Of a DNA stretch of 32,302 bases, positions 1 through 8,382 are shown in pieces. Each line of letters begins with the position of its first letter. The first letter of the stretch is position 1. Origin of the DNA: Bacteroidia bacterium (GTDB lineage Bacteria > Bacteroidota > Bacteroidia > NS11-12g > UBA9320); contig JAFMCI010000022.1 in assembly GCA_017857855.1 (NCBI GenBank), forward strand, positions 1 to 32,302. Direction: 5' to 3'. The notes below the pieces were generated by a model. It searched no databases. It was not told where the DNA came from and saw only the letters and a list, made by a program, of their open reading frames with translations. The translations under genes were made by a program, and so were the position numbers.

Positions 1-250
1 TTCGATTCCGATATTCTCCACTGTTTTTCGGTTCGTTTCGACCGTTTTCTAAAGTAGCCAGTGTCAAACAAGACGTTGGACTACGGTTGTAACCGTATAC
101 TAGCTCTGCTTTGAACTAAATCTACATATAAGACCGTCTTATGGTATCTGCTAGAATATTTGATATGGTATCCTCAATTAACTTCCATGCATTTTGTCTC
201 CTCTGGTCTAGAATTATATTAGTCTTTCAAAGACCGATGGGTAAGTAATA

Positions 251-847
251 TCACTCCATAGGTAGATTTTCTAAAACGACAATAACCTCATTTCTTCGAT
301 TGCTCGTCTCATAAGGGGCATTATATCCCAGAAAATAAAATTGATCAGTGAAAGCTATGTTTTGTGCTTTAAGTGCTTCAATTAATTGTGTTTTATACTG
401 ATCTATTTTTTCTTGATTTGCCCATCCCCCAAAAGTGATTGCAGCGACTTTTTTTGCAGGTTCTTCTTTAAACTGAATCTGATTGTCATTTGGTTTTGGG
501 AGTTTATTCTCACTATCTTTTGGCACCATAAACATCATCGTCATAGAATCGTCTAATGACATAGCTACCGGAGAGGTCATAGCGATTTTTTCATTGGTTT
601 CATTACCTCCGAAAATATAACCGGCCAAAATAGAGAAACCCTTACTTGAAACTTTACTATAGTCATTAGAGGTTAGCTTAACGGATGTAAATAATCGTGA
701 TTCGTATTGGCGTATCTCAAAACCGTCGTAAGTTTTTAGTACAGTATAAGGATATGTTTCTATCCCTTGCTGACTTTTTTTAGCAAATAATTGAATGATA
801 ATAAAAATAAGAGTTATTGTAACTGTTATGGCAAAAAGTATTTTCAT
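251..847 (-). CDS. SOUL family heme-binding protein
   Basis: This 198-residue protein starts with a hydrophobic segment (about residues 3-21) that should act as a signal anchor or uncleaved signal peptide. A SOUL domain follows: the early Y-x-x-x-K-x-Y-D-x-F-E-I-R-x-Y stretch, then G-Y-I-F-G-G-N, then I-A-M-T-S-P-V near residue 90, which is the family signature, and an R-R-N-E-V near the C-terminus. SOUL/HBP proteins bind heme or other tetrapyrroles; the bacterial members are poorly characterised and no catalytic role is established. The size fits a single complete domain. The ATG start is preceded by 164 non-coding bases that separate it from the SPFH gene on the same strand, so co-transcription is possible but not shown. 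Family assignment is firm; physiological role is unknown. Confidence 0.88.
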   Translation of the reverse strand: MKILFAITVTITLIFIIIQLFAKKSQQGIETYPYTVLKTYDGFEIRQYESRLFTSVKLTSNDYSKVSSKGFSILAGYIFGGNETNEKIAMTSPVAMSLDDSMTMMFMVPKDSENKLPKPNDNQIQFKEEPAKKVAAITFGGWANQEKIDQYKTQLIEALKAQNIAFTDQFYFLGYNAPYETSNRRNEVIVVLENLPME

Positions 848-1011
848 AGGAAGGTGTGTTTTTTATAGAACATAGCAGTTACTTTTTTGATTTTATATTG
901 CTAATTATCGGTAAATAAAAAGGTTCTGCTGCCCAATGATACTCATTTATATTGTTGGAAGAATATAACTTCTTATATAGATTGACCATAGCTGTAGTTA
1001 GCTAACAAATC

Positions 1012-1836
1012 TTATTTCTCACCAACGCCAATAAATGGTACAGCACCTGCACCAGTTACCGTAGGTAAGATTCCATTCCATTTTTCAATGGCTTTAAGAT
1101 TGGCTTCAATCTTTCGCAATTCAATTAAGTCAGGTGAAATATTCATCTTCTGTAAACGCAATGCCTCTGCTTCAGCTGTTGCTGCTGCCACGGTTTGTTG
1201 AGCTTCTACCTTTATTCTATCTAAGTCTCTTTTTGCTTTCAAGGCATTTTGTTCTGCAGTTTGTTTGGCTTCAATAGCATCAGTAAATGTTTGGGAAAAA
1301 CTAAATGAGATAATAGAGAATGCATCAACAGAAATATGGGATGCTAATAGTCTATTGGTTAAAGCTTCTTGCATTTCAGAACTAACTGCAGGCCTTTTCG
1401 TGATTAACTCTTCTGCTGTATATCGCGCACTTACTGCTTTCATCACTTCTTGTATAGCTGGATCTATTATACGTTCTTTGAAAGATAGACCAATAGTTTG
1501 ATAGACTAAATTTGCCTTATCTGGAATAATGTGATAATTAAGTGCTACGGATAAGTCAACATCTTGAAGGTCTGAAGATGACGAGGCAGCATCAGTATTG
1601 GCTTTCTGAATTTTAACATCCATAGGGATGATTTTCTGAACAATAGGAATTCTGAAATGAATACCTTCATTTAAAACTACGTCTTGTACCGCACCAAAAT
1701 TAAGTACGATTCCTCTTTCACCAGCGCCTACCTGAACCCACGGCTTAAAAAGTAACAGGAGTATTACTAATACTATTGGAATAATAAACTTTTTCATTTG
1801 TCCATTTTTTAGTTCGTTGATTAGATCTTTTAGCAT
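1012..1836 (-). CDS. SPFH/prohibitin-like membrane protein
   Basis: The protein has 274 residues. A short charged N-terminus is followed by one transmembrane helix (about residues 16-31), a V-G-A-G-E-R-G-I-V-L-N-F-G motif opening the SPFH domain (about 36-200), and an alanine/glutamate-rich helical region (about 185-230) expected to form a coiled coil. This is the layout of prohibitins, which form large ring assemblies on membranes and often stabilise or regulate membrane proteases such as FtsH. No protease gene is adjacent here. An ATG at residue 14 (MKKF) just before the helix is an alternative start. The upstream ATG chosen here lies in the arm of an inverted repeat, listed separately. Family is clear; partner is unknown. 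Confidence 0.88.
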   Translation of the reverse strand: MLKDLINELKNGQMKKFIIPIVLVILLLLFKPWVQVGAGERGIVLNFGAVQDVVLNEGIHFRIPIVQKIIPMDVKIQKANTDAASSSSDLQDVDLSVALNYHIIPDKANLVYQTIGLSFKERIIDPAIQEVMKAVSARYTAEELITKRPAVSSEMQEALTNRLLASHISVDAFSIISFSFSQTFTDAIEAKQTAEQNALKAKRDLDRIKVEAQQTVAAATAEAEALRLQKMNISPDLIELRKIEANLKAIEKWNGILPTVTGAGAVPFIGVGEK

Positions 1837-1860
1837 TGCTTTTTTTATTTATAAGCAATG
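1834..1860 (-). promoter_or_regulatory. Inverted repeat covering the start codon of the SPFH gene
   Basis: Read on the minus strand, CATTGCTT (1860-1853), an 11-base A/T loop and AAGCAATG (1841-1834) form a perfect 8-bp hairpin whose last three bases are the ATG of the prohibitin-like gene. In RNA this would hide the start codon. It could equally be a DNA operator or chance in AT-rich sequence. Confidence 0.35.
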
Positions 1861-2115
1861 ATAGGCAACTATCTGTGCTTTGGGCAAGAAATGAGGGAGA
1901 CACACCATAAGAATCGCTAAGATTTAATTTTATGAGTAGCTAATTGGTGAGATAAGTCTTTTTACGTAGTACATAATCTGCAGCCTAAACAATAAATACA
2001 GAACTAAACTTTCGTTTTCGTTAAAACCTGACGCATCTTTATAAGATTGATGGTCTTGTGCTAAGGTAAGTCGTTTAGACTAAATAAACGCTATTCCTTA
2101 TCATTTTGCAGGAGA

Positions 2116-2586
2116 TTAGTTGCAATTTCGGGGATCTATTCCTATTCTCCACCATCGCCAGGTACTTGGCTCAAGAACTCCGGGAAAATCGATGTTTATC
2201 AAATTGCCATCACAATCGAATGTCAGGTTATAGATTATTTTACTATCAATCGTTAATGAGTCATTCGTAAATGTATATTTATTGGGATTAGGAATGGCAT
2301 CAGAACTATCAAGACTTAACCAATAACTGTCATCTACATTCTCTGTTCCCCCATAATAGGTATACTTTAACCCGTTTCTAAATTCATACATTGTGTTGGG
2401 AGGTAAATTACTGCCGCTTGCATTTTCCAGCAACCATTTTCCTTCGATGCTATAATTTACTTTAGCAGTTATGTTATCTACTTTTTTACAACCTGAAAAC
2501 AGCGTAAAAACCAATAAAGCTAAAACCAATATAGTCAACCAGATGATAAAGTCCTTTAAGGTTGGTTTGTAAGTAATGTATTTCAT
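2116..2586 (-). CDS. Small lipoprotein, lipocalin-like (hypothetical)
   Basis: The protein has 156 residues. The N-terminus has lysines, then a hydrophobic stretch (about 13-30) ending in a lipobox L-F-S-G-C with the lipidated cysteine at residue 33, so this should be an exported lipoprotein. The N-region is longer than usual, so a membrane-anchored form is possible. The mature part contains an E-G-K-W-L-L-E segment followed by alternating polar and hydrophobic strands, and tryptophans near the C-terminus (W-R-W-W-R). This pattern is common in small Bacteroidetes lipoproteins with a lipocalin-like beta-barrel. I do not recognise a specific family. It stands alone, 279 bases upstream of the SPFH gene on the same strand and divergent from the epimerase. 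Confidence 0.65.
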   Translation of the reverse strand: MKYITYKPTLKDFIIWLTILVLALLVFTLFSGCKKVDNITAKVNYSIEGKWLLENASGSNLPPNTMYEFRNGLKYTYYGGTENVDDSYWLSLDSSDAIPNPNKYTFTNDSLTIDSKIIYNLTFDCDGNLINIDFPGVLEPSTWRWWRIGIDPRNCN

Positions 2587-2856
2587 TCTATACGAAAGTA
2601 TTGGAAATACAGCGTTTTACAAGGGTTGTTATTGTTTCCTTATATTATGAAGTTTATGTTTATTTGTCGGACTTCTAATTTCATGCTATTAAATGAAAAA
2701 CAGGAAAATTCCTTTAGAGTACAAGAATATGAATTTAACTACCTAATTACCGTAATCTAGGAAATCACCGATAACATAAGAATAGCTTCTAAAATAATTT
2801 AAGGTCCTTGGTCTAAAGATGCAACTTCAGTATGTGATTTTAGACTTTTAGAACTT

Positions 2857-2864
2857 TAGATTTG
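2857..2864 (+). promoter_or_regulatory. Candidate -7 element before the aldose epimerase gene
   Basis: TAGATTTG fits the Bacteroidetes -7 consensus TAnnTTTG and lies 19 bases before the ATG at 2884. No clear TTTG -33 box sits at the expected distance, so confidence is modest. Confidence 0.35.
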
Positions 2865-2883
2865 AATTAATATTGCAAATAAT

Positions 2884-3738
2884 ATGATTAGCAAATATTC
2901 TATACAAAATAAGTTCCTTACGGTTAACATAAATAGGCTAGGAGCCGAGTTGTGTTCTGTTATAGATTCTGAGGGAACAGAATTTATTTGGCAAGCAGAT
3001 GAAGTATGGCCTAAACATGCACCTAATCTTTTCCCTATAGTAGGAAGTTTGCTCGACCACGAGTATACATATCAAGGAGAAACATATTCATTAAGTCATC
3101 ATGGTTTTGCCCGAAATAAAAATTTTGAATTGCTACATCAAAGCGAGCATTCTGTCTGCTTGGTTCTGCAACATGACGAGGAAACACTCCATTCGTACCC
3201 ATTTAAATTTACTTTTTTGATTACCTATACGCTTGAAGCTAATAATCTTAGTCAGACATTTAGGGTCATTAATGATGACGACAGAACATTACCAGTATCC
3301 TTTGGAGGTCATCCGGGTTTTAATGCAAGTCCTATCAACGATTTTGAAATAATATTCAGTGAAAAAGAATTCATAAAAAGCAATCAACTCAGTGGTCCTT
3401 ATATTAACGAGAATGAAATTGATATAATTCAAACAGATCGTATCTCTATGGATAAAACTATATTTGATAACGATGCCCTTATTTTTCAAGGTTTGAATTC
3501 TAAAGAAGTTTCGCTTCAAAAAAAGAATTCTACTTACGCGGTAAAAATGAATATCGATGAGTTTCCTTATCTAGGAATTTGGGCTAAGCCAGGTGCGCCA
3601 TATGTATGCTTAGAACCTTGGCAAGGATTAGCTGATTATCTCGATCACAATAAAAACATAGAGCATAAAAAAGGAATTATTCTACTGCCATTTGGAGAAG
3701 AGATAGAAAAAATTTTTAGGATGACATTTACCAGTTAA
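2884..3738 (+). CDS. Aldose 1-epimerase family protein (LacX-like)
   Basis: The 284-residue protein has the galactose mutarotase-like beta-sandwich signature. It shows an early L-G-A-E-L-x-S-V segment, W-P-x-x-A-P-x-L-F-P-I-V-G (about 44-56), H-H-G-F-A-R near residue 76, V-S-F-G-G-H-P-G-F-N with the likely catalytic histidine at 143, and L-E-P-W with the likely catalytic glutamate at 244. These enzymes interconvert alpha and beta anomers of sugars or sugar phosphates; the LacX subgroup has no settled substrate. It is cytosolic, with no signal peptide. It is transcribed alone toward the DUF4835 gene, with only 19 bases between the two convergent stops, so a shared bidirectional terminator would have to be very compact. 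Family is firm, substrate unknown. Confidence 0.88.
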   Translation: MISKYSIQNKFLTVNINRLGAELCSVIDSEGTEFIWQADEVWPKHAPNLFPIVGSLLDHEYTYQGETYSLSHHGFARNKNFELLHQSEHSVCLVLQHDEETLHSYPFKFTFLITYTLEANNLSQTFRVINDDDRTLPVSFGGHPGFNASPINDFEIIFSEKEFIKSNQLSGPYINENEIDIIQTDRISMDKTIFDNDALIFQGLNSKEVSLQKKNSTYAVKMNIDEFPYLGIWAKPGAPYVCLEPWQGLADYLDHNKNIEHKKGIILLPFGEEIEKIFRMTFTS

Positions 3739-3757
3739 TAGCGTAAATTCACAAAAG

Positions 3758-4645
3758 TTACTGTTTTATTTTCTCGTAGTTCGTCAAATTACTGGGGTCT
3801 AGCTTGCCCAGTAATTCGATGGCACGGTTTTGAAGTCCGGCATCTGCTTTTGAAAAAATGTTTATTAATTCTGCTCTTTTTGCATTAAAGAAGATTTTGA
3901 AAATAACGGAGTTAGGTAGTCTCTCCTGAACTGTTCTTATTTTTTCTAATGATTCATAAATTTGCTTACGTGCAGCTTCATTGTCATCTTTGAATACATC
4001 CATACCAATCATGTGGTATTGATATAAAGACGCTCTCAAAGGCTTATATCGATCATCTAGTAATTGATCTATTACGTAGTATTTGTTACGATTACCTCTA
4101 CCATCACTTGGTCCCCATCCATTGGTATTTTGTGCAGCATTTCGCAGTTGCAGAGCCTTATTGTAAAATGTTGAACCTCCCTCTAGGGCATAGGTGTCAA
4201 AATCCAGTCCAATTATAATATTAGCATAAAAAGCAAGTAGCGTAGTAAGCTGCATCACATTGGCATTTTCTTGAAAATCCAGACTTTGAAATTGTGCATA
4301 TTGAAAATACCACTCTTGGTCAAAATGGTTAAAAATAGGAGTGTTGTAGGTTGTTCCATAAACTGGTCTACTGCTGGTTATACTAACCTCTGCTGCAAAT
4401 TGGTCAATATTGAGATTTTTAATATTTATGACAAAATTACAATTGATTTTCTCTTGAGGTTGAACCTTGTCACTTATCCATTTGCGTTGATTCATGAATT
4501 GTGTTATGGCATTTTGTAGATCTTCAAATATGGCCTTGTTAGATGCTTGTATATTATCTGAATTTACTTGAACGTTACACTGTAAATCTTGAGCAAACGT
4601 TGATAAAGAGAAAGCAAAACTTAGGAGGAATACGATATATTTCAT
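3758..4645 (-). CDS. DUF4835 family exported protein
   Basis: The 295-residue protein has a clear type I signal peptide (residues 1-18, ending S-T-F-A before Q-D). The mature protein contains V-Q-V-N, Q-F-M-N-Q-R-K-W and C-N-F-V-I-N-I early, a central Q-F-Q-S-L-D-F region and L-G-K-L-D near the end, which I recognise as the Bacteroidetes DUF4835 family. It should be periplasmic; its function is unknown. The ATG overlaps the coaBC stop as ATGA, so translation is probably coupled to coaBC. In many Bacteroidetes this gene follows bamD-rpoZ-coaBC, often with recN after it. No recN is present here: the operon ends against the epimerase gene. Confidence 0.82.
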   Translation of the reverse strand: MKYIVFLLSFAFSLSTFAQDLQCNVQVNSDNIQASNKAIFEDLQNAITQFMNQRKWISDKVQPQEKINCNFVINIKNLNIDQFAAEVSITSSRPVYGTTYNTPIFNHFDQEWYFQYAQFQSLDFQENANVMQLTTLLAFYANIIIGLDFDTYALEGGSTFYNKALQLRNAAQNTNGWGPSDGRGNRNKYYVIDQLLDDRYKPLRASLYQYHMIGMDVFKDDNEAARKQIYESLEKIRTVQERLPNSVIFKIFFNAKRAELINIFSKADAGLQNRAIELLGKLDPSNLTNYEKIKQ

Positions 4646-5850
4646 AAATAGGTAGCTAATAAATTGACAATATCAATGGCCACATCTTTTTTAGGTTTGG
4701 TTTCAAATGTATGTTTTTTGCCATTCTTTTCTAAGATTGTAATTTTATTGGTGTCCTTCCCAAAGCCTGCTCCTTTATCATTCATTGAGTTGAGTATTAT
4801 GAAGTCTAGATTTTTCTTTTCAAGTTTTAAAAGCGCGTTTTCTTGTTCATTCTGGGTTTCTAAGGCAAACCCGGCTAAGAATTGATGGTTTTTTTTAATC
4901 TCTCCCAAACTCTTTAGTACATCAACTGTCTTTACTAGTTCTAGATTAAATTCTTCTGTCTTTTTCTTTATTTTTTGGTCTTCCTGAGAAGCTGGTCTAT
5001 AGTCTGCCACAGCAGCACTCAATATTGCGGCATCACAAGTTGTGAAAATTTCTGAACACGCCTTGTACATTTCTTGAGCACTTTCAATTTTGGTAAGATG
5101 TATCTTAGTATCTAGCCCATCAGCGCTTACAGGTCCTAATACTAGATGAACCATTGCGCCACGGCTAGATAACTCGTTTGCAATAGCTTTACCCATCTTG
5201 CCGCTACTGTAGTTGCCAATAAATCTTACGGGGTCTAGTTTTTCATGTGTAGGTCCTGCATTAACTAGAATAGTTTTACCCAAAAGACTTTCTTCTCGTT
5301 CAAAATAGGATGACAAAATGTGCTCAATTTCTTCTGGCTCGCACATCCTGCCTTTCCCTACCAAACCACTAGCTAGCTCACCTTCTCCTGTTGGCAGTTC
5401 TATATTATTATAACTTAATAAAGTACTTATATTGTGCTGTGTGGTTGGATGTAAATACATGTCCAGATCCATAGCAGGTGCAAAGAAGACAGGACAATCT
5501 GCTGAAAGATAGGTAGCGAGTAAAAGGTTATCACAATAGCCATTCGCCATTTTAGTTAACGTATTAGCTGTGCATGGAGCAACCACAAAGGCGTCAGCCC
5601 ATTTGCCGAGCTCTACGTGATTTACCCATTCTCCGGTTTCTTTAACAAAAAAATGCGAATAAATCGCATTTTTAGATAAGGTAGATAAGGTGAGTGGCGT
5701 AACAAAATCGAGTGCATTTGGGGTACAAACCACTTTCACTTGAGCACCACTTTTTATCAAAAGCCGAATAAGGCTAGCGGCTTTATATGCTGCTATACCT
5801 CCTGTGACTCCTAGAAGTATTTTTTTGTTATTTAGACCCTTCTTTTGCAG
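4642..5850 (-). CDS. coaBC: Bifunctional phosphopantothenoylcysteine decarboxylase / phosphopantothenate-cysteine ligase
   Basis: CoaBC joins 4'-phosphopantothenate to cysteine (CTP-dependent CoaB half) and decarboxylates the product to 4'-phosphopantetheine (FMN-dependent CoaC half) in coenzyme A synthesis. Numbering from a CTG at 5848-5850, the CoaC half shows G-V-T-G-G-I-A-A-Y-K (14-23), the active-site histidine of N-H-V-E-L at about 78, A-N-T-L-T-K-M-A-N-G, P-A-M-D at 125-128 and the A-S-G clamp at 160-162. The CoaB half shows N-A-G-P-T, P-V-R-F-I-G-N-x-S-S-G-K-M-G, A-A-V-A-D-Y-R-P and K-I-K-K. No ATG, GTG or TTG is in frame before the FMN motif. The first standard codon, TTG at 5758-5760, would delete that motif. 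The start given is therefore an inference; an ATT nearby is another option. The gene overlaps rpoZ upstream and DUF4835 downstream. Confidence 0.88.
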   Translation of the reverse strand: MQKKGLNNKKILLGVTGGIAAYKAASLIRLLIKSGAQVKVVCTPNALDFVTPLTLSTLSKNAIYSHFFVKETGEWVNHVELGKWADAFVVAPCTANTLTKMANGYCDNLLLATYLSADCPVFFAPAMDLDMYLHPTTQHNISTLLSYNNIELPTGEGELASGLVGKGRMCEPEEIEHILSSYFEREESLLGKTILVNAGPTHEKLDPVRFIGNYSSGKMGKAIANELSSRGAMVHLVLGPVSADGLDTKIHLTKIESAQEMYKACSEIFTTCDAAILSAAVADYRPASQEDQKIKKKTEEFNLELVKTVDVLKSLGEIKKNHQFLAGFALETQNEQENALLKLEKKNLDFIILNSMNDKGAGFGKDTNKITILEKNGKKHTFETKPKKDVAIDIVNLLATYL

Positions 5851-6160
5851 GATTTCTAAAATAAACTTTGTTATGTAAAAATTCTTCTATAGCTATAATA
5901 GTAGATTTTGGAAGACTTTCGTAATGCTTGGATATTTCAATTTGCTCTCTATTTTCGAAAATCTCTTCTAGATTATCATGATCAGAAGCAAATTCTTCTA
6001 ATTTCGCGACTAATTCTTCTTTCACAGTAGATGAAATCTGATTAGCTCGTTTCGAAATAATCGCAACTGATTCGTACAAATTACCTGACATTTCACTTAA
6101 CGTTCTGGTGTCACGCGTAATCGTTGAGCTTGGGATTTCTATATCGTTATTATTATTCAT
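5828..6160 (-). CDS. rpoZ: DNA-directed RNA polymerase omega subunit
   Basis: The 110-residue protein has the Bacteroidetes-type RpoZ/Rpb6 core: an N-terminal R-D-T-R-T segment, then L-Y-E-S-V-A-I-I-S-K-R-A-N-Q-I, where the alanine/isoleucine/arginine pattern corresponds to the conserved omega helix, and a C-terminal helix P-K-S-T-I-I-A-I-E-E-F. Omega helps fold the beta-prime subunit and stabilise the RNA polymerase core. The gene begins 13 bases after the bamD stop, and its 3' end overlaps the 5' end of coaBC. The placement matches the usual Bacteroidetes bamD-rpoZ-coaBC order, which supports the call despite low sequence similarity to E. coli omega. The beta and beta-prime genes are in the same window, about 11 kb away. 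Confidence 0.85.
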   Translation of the reverse strand: MNNNNDIEIPSSTITRDTRTLSEMSGNLYESVAIISKRANQISSTVKEELVAKLEEFASDHDNLEEIFENREQIEISKHYESLPKSTIIAIEEFLHNKVYFRNPAKEGSK

Positions 6161-6173
6161 ATGGCTATATACG

Positions 6174-6968
6174 TTAATTGTTTAGTATTGCTAATTCTTG
6201 GTTTGTTTTTTCTGAAATTCGTTTAATATCTTTTTGAAATGAACTAGAATCTCCAAATTCTTTTTTGAACTCTTTTATTTTTTTCAAAGTTACCTCATAG
6301 CGTTCTGTTTGCTTTGCAGCAACACTGTTTTTAGCATATTGGTAGGATGCGTCTACTACTAAGTAACTCAGTTCTGAACGGTTTATCATGTCAGGAAAGT
6401 CCTCAAGTGCATTGGTACAAGAAACCATAGCACTCTGGAAGTATCCTAAGCTATGATACAGCTTAGCTGACTCATACACTTTAACTAGTATTCTTGCACG
6501 TAGTTGATCGATTTTTAAATTACAATCCTCAACGTATGTGCTATTTGGGTATTGATTTATAAAGGTTTGTAGTGAGCTTATTGCAGCATTCGTTGGTGTT
6601 TGATCTAGCTCATAAGGCATCGCTTTTTTGAAAGAACATACTGCAGACATGTAACTTGCTTCTTCTACCTTTGGGCTTAATCCGTAGGTTTGAACAAAAT
6701 TGTTGAAGTGATAACCAGCCAATAAATACTCCTCATTACCAAAGTAAGATTGGGCATATAAATAGTAAATTTCCTCTCGTTCTTTTCTTCCATAATAAAG
6801 CCCTAGTAACTCTTCTAATAATGGTTGAGCCCTCAGGTAGTCATTTTTTTCATAGTACTTTTTGGCGGCATCCAGTTTTTCTTGAGGCGTGCCTTTTTTT
6901 ACCAATGTTTGGTATTTTGAGCAGCTGGTTGCTGTTAGAAAAAGAATTAAGTAAATGAAATATCTCAT
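6174..6968 (-). CDS. bamD: Outer membrane assembly lipoprotein BamD
   Basis: BamD is the essential lipoprotein of the BAM complex, which inserts beta-barrel proteins into the outer membrane together with BamA. The start chosen is the ATG at 6966-6968. It gives a 264-residue protein with a compact lipoprotein signal (M-R-Y-F then a hydrophobic run) and lipobox T-A-T-S-C with cysteine at residue 16. A TTG fifteen bases upstream would only add five residues. The mature part is built of tetratricopeptide-like helices: A-A-K-K-Y-Y-E-K-N-D-Y, A-Q-P-L-L-E-E-L, Y-L-L-A-G-Y-H-F-N-N-F, and F-I-N-Q-Y-P-N-S-T-Y with the BamD-typical N-Q-Y-P-x-S. It is the first gene of the bamD-rpoZ-coaBC-DUF4835 operon and divergent from the oxoamine synthase gene, with 169 bases between them. 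Confidence 0.88.
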   Translation of the reverse strand: MRYFIYLILFLTATSCSKYQTLVKKGTPQEKLDAAKKYYEKNDYLRAQPLLEELLGLYYGRKEREEIYYLYAQSYFGNEEYLLAGYHFNNFVQTYGLSPKVEEASYMSAVCSFKKAMPYELDQTPTNAAISSLQTFINQYPNSTYVEDCNLKIDQLRARILVKVYESAKLYHSLGYFQSAMVSCTNALEDFPDMINRSELSYLVVDASYQYAKNSVAAKQTERYEVTLKKIKEFKKEFGDSSSFQKDIKRISEKTNQELAILNN

Positions 6969-7104
6969 TGAAAATGCCCGCAAAATTAAGTATTTATAAT
7001 GGATATACGAAAAAGTTCTTCAATAGTTGCATATATGTTTTGATGCAATATTTAAAACATAAAAAAACGTTAAGTCATATATTATTACGAATCATTTTAC
7101 TTCT

Positions 7105-7112
7105 TATCTTTG
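7105..7112 (+). promoter_or_regulatory. Candidate -7 promoter element before the oxoamine synthase gene
   Basis: TATCTTTG matches the Bacteroidetes consensus TAnnTTTG exactly and lies 25 bases before the ATG at 7138, which would give a short leader of about 20 bases. The -33 region is AT-rich without a clean TTTG. Confidence 0.55.
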
Positions 7113-7137
7113 CACAACATTTTTGTTATAAAATTAC

Positions 7138-8382
7138 ATGGATTTATTTGAAAAAATAGCAAGCAAAAAGAGCCCTCTTGGGCAGTTTGCTAATGAAGCT
7201 CATCATTACTACACCTTTCCTAAGTTGGAGGGTGAACTGGCGCCACGTATGGGGTTTAGAGGTAAGACTGTTTTAAACTGGTCACTTAATAACTATCTTG
7301 GGCTAGGCAATCACCCTGAAGTACGTAAGGCAGATGCAGACGCTGCAGCTGATCATGGGTGTGCATATCCTATGGGAGCTAGAATGATGTCAGGTAATAC
7401 TGATTTTCACGAAGAACTTGAAAGGCAACTTGCCGAGTTTGAACAAAAGGAAGATGCAATCCTTTTAAATTTCGGGTATCAAGGTATTCTTTCTGCAATA
7501 GATGCTTTGGTGGATCGACGTGATGTTATTGTGTATGACGCTGAATCTCACGCTTGTATAATAGACGGAGTTAGATTGCATCAAGGTAAACGTTTTGTTT
7601 ATGCCCACAATGATATGGATAGCCTTGAGAAACAATTAGTACGTGCGACTAAAATGGCTGAAGAACAAGGTGGTGCTATTTTAGTAATTACAGAAGGTGT
7701 TTTTGGTATGAGTGGTAACCAAGGAAATCTGAAAGGGACAATCGCACTTAAGTCAAAGTTCAACTTTAGACTTATGGTAGATGATGCTCACGGATTTGGT
7801 ACTTTAGGTCCCAATGGAGAGGGCGCAGGCGTGGAGCAAGGCATACAAGATGGAATAGATATATACTTCTCTACTTTTGCTAAGTCTATGGCATCTATTG
7901 GTGCTTTTATTGCTGGCGATCAAATGATGATTAACTATCTGCGTTATAGTATGCGTTCACAAATATTTGCTAAATCTCTTCCAATGGTATTTGTAAAAGG
8001 TGCTCTGAAAAGATTAGAAATGCTAAGAACGCAGCCCGAACATAAAGCGAATTTGTGGAAAATTACCGCTGCGTTACAGGATGGTTTGAAAGCGGAAGGT
8101 TTTAATATTGGTACTACATCATCTTGTGTTACTCCTGTACTTTTAAAAGGCAATATACCAGAGGCTACGCACCTTATTCATGATTTGAGAGAAAACTACA
8201 ATATTTTCTGTTCAATAGTGGTTTACCCTGTAGTTCCTAAAGATGTGATAATGCTTAGATTGATACCAACAGCGGCACACTCACTTGAGGATGTTGCTGA
8301 AACAATAAAAGCATTTCAAGACATAAAAGGTAAGCTTGCCGCAGGCGAGTATCGAGCTGAAACATTAGCTGCATTCAATTGA
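7138..8382 (+). CDS. PLP-dependent alpha-oxoamine synthase (serine palmitoyltransferase or cysteate acyltransferase type)
   Basis: The 414-residue enzyme belongs to the alpha-oxoamine synthase family, which condenses an amino acid with an acyl-CoA or acyl-ACP and releases CO2. Seen motifs: N-Y-L-G-L near residue 53, the phosphate-binding N-F-G-Y-Q-G region, the D-A-x-x-H-A-C-I-I-D-G stretch that stacks on the cofactor, V-D-D-A-H-G-F-G with Asp215 (pyridine nitrogen) and His218, and S-T-F-A-K-S with the Schiff-base lysine at 249. In this phylum the closest known relatives make sphingolipids (serine substrate) or the sulfonolipid precursor capnine (cysteate substrate, required for gliding in Flavobacterium johnsoniae). 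The sequence alone does not let me choose. KBL and BioF are less likely, as there is no biotin or threonine-degradation context. An acyl-CoA dehydrogenase lies nearby. Confidence 0.85.
   Translation: MDLFEKIASKKSPLGQFANEAHHYYTFPKLEGELAPRMGFRGKTVLNWSLNNYLGLGNHPEVRKADADAAADHGCAYPMGARMMSGNTDFHEELERQLAEFEQKEDAILLNFGYQGILSAIDALVDRRDVIVYDAESHACIIDGVRLHQGKRFVYAHNDMDSLEKQLVRATKMAEEQGGAILVITEGVFGMSGNQGNLKGTIALKSKFNFRLMVDDAHGFGTLGPNGEGAGVEQGIQDGIDIYFSTFAKSMASIGAFIAGDQMMINYLRYSMRSQIFAKSLPMVFVKGALKRLEMLRTQPEHKANLWKITAALQDGLKAEGFNIGTTSSCVTPVLLKGNIPEATHLIHDLRENYNIFCSIVVYPVVPKDVIMLRLIPTAAHSLEDVAETIKAFQDIKGKLAAGEYRAETLAAFN

Noticed and set aside
1-115. A minus-strand frame open for 38 codons to the left edge (positions 115-2), possibly the start of a gene.
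   Set aside because: It has no ATG, no recognisable motif and a stop immediately upstream; length is compatible with chance. Bases 1-250 contain no gene I can support.
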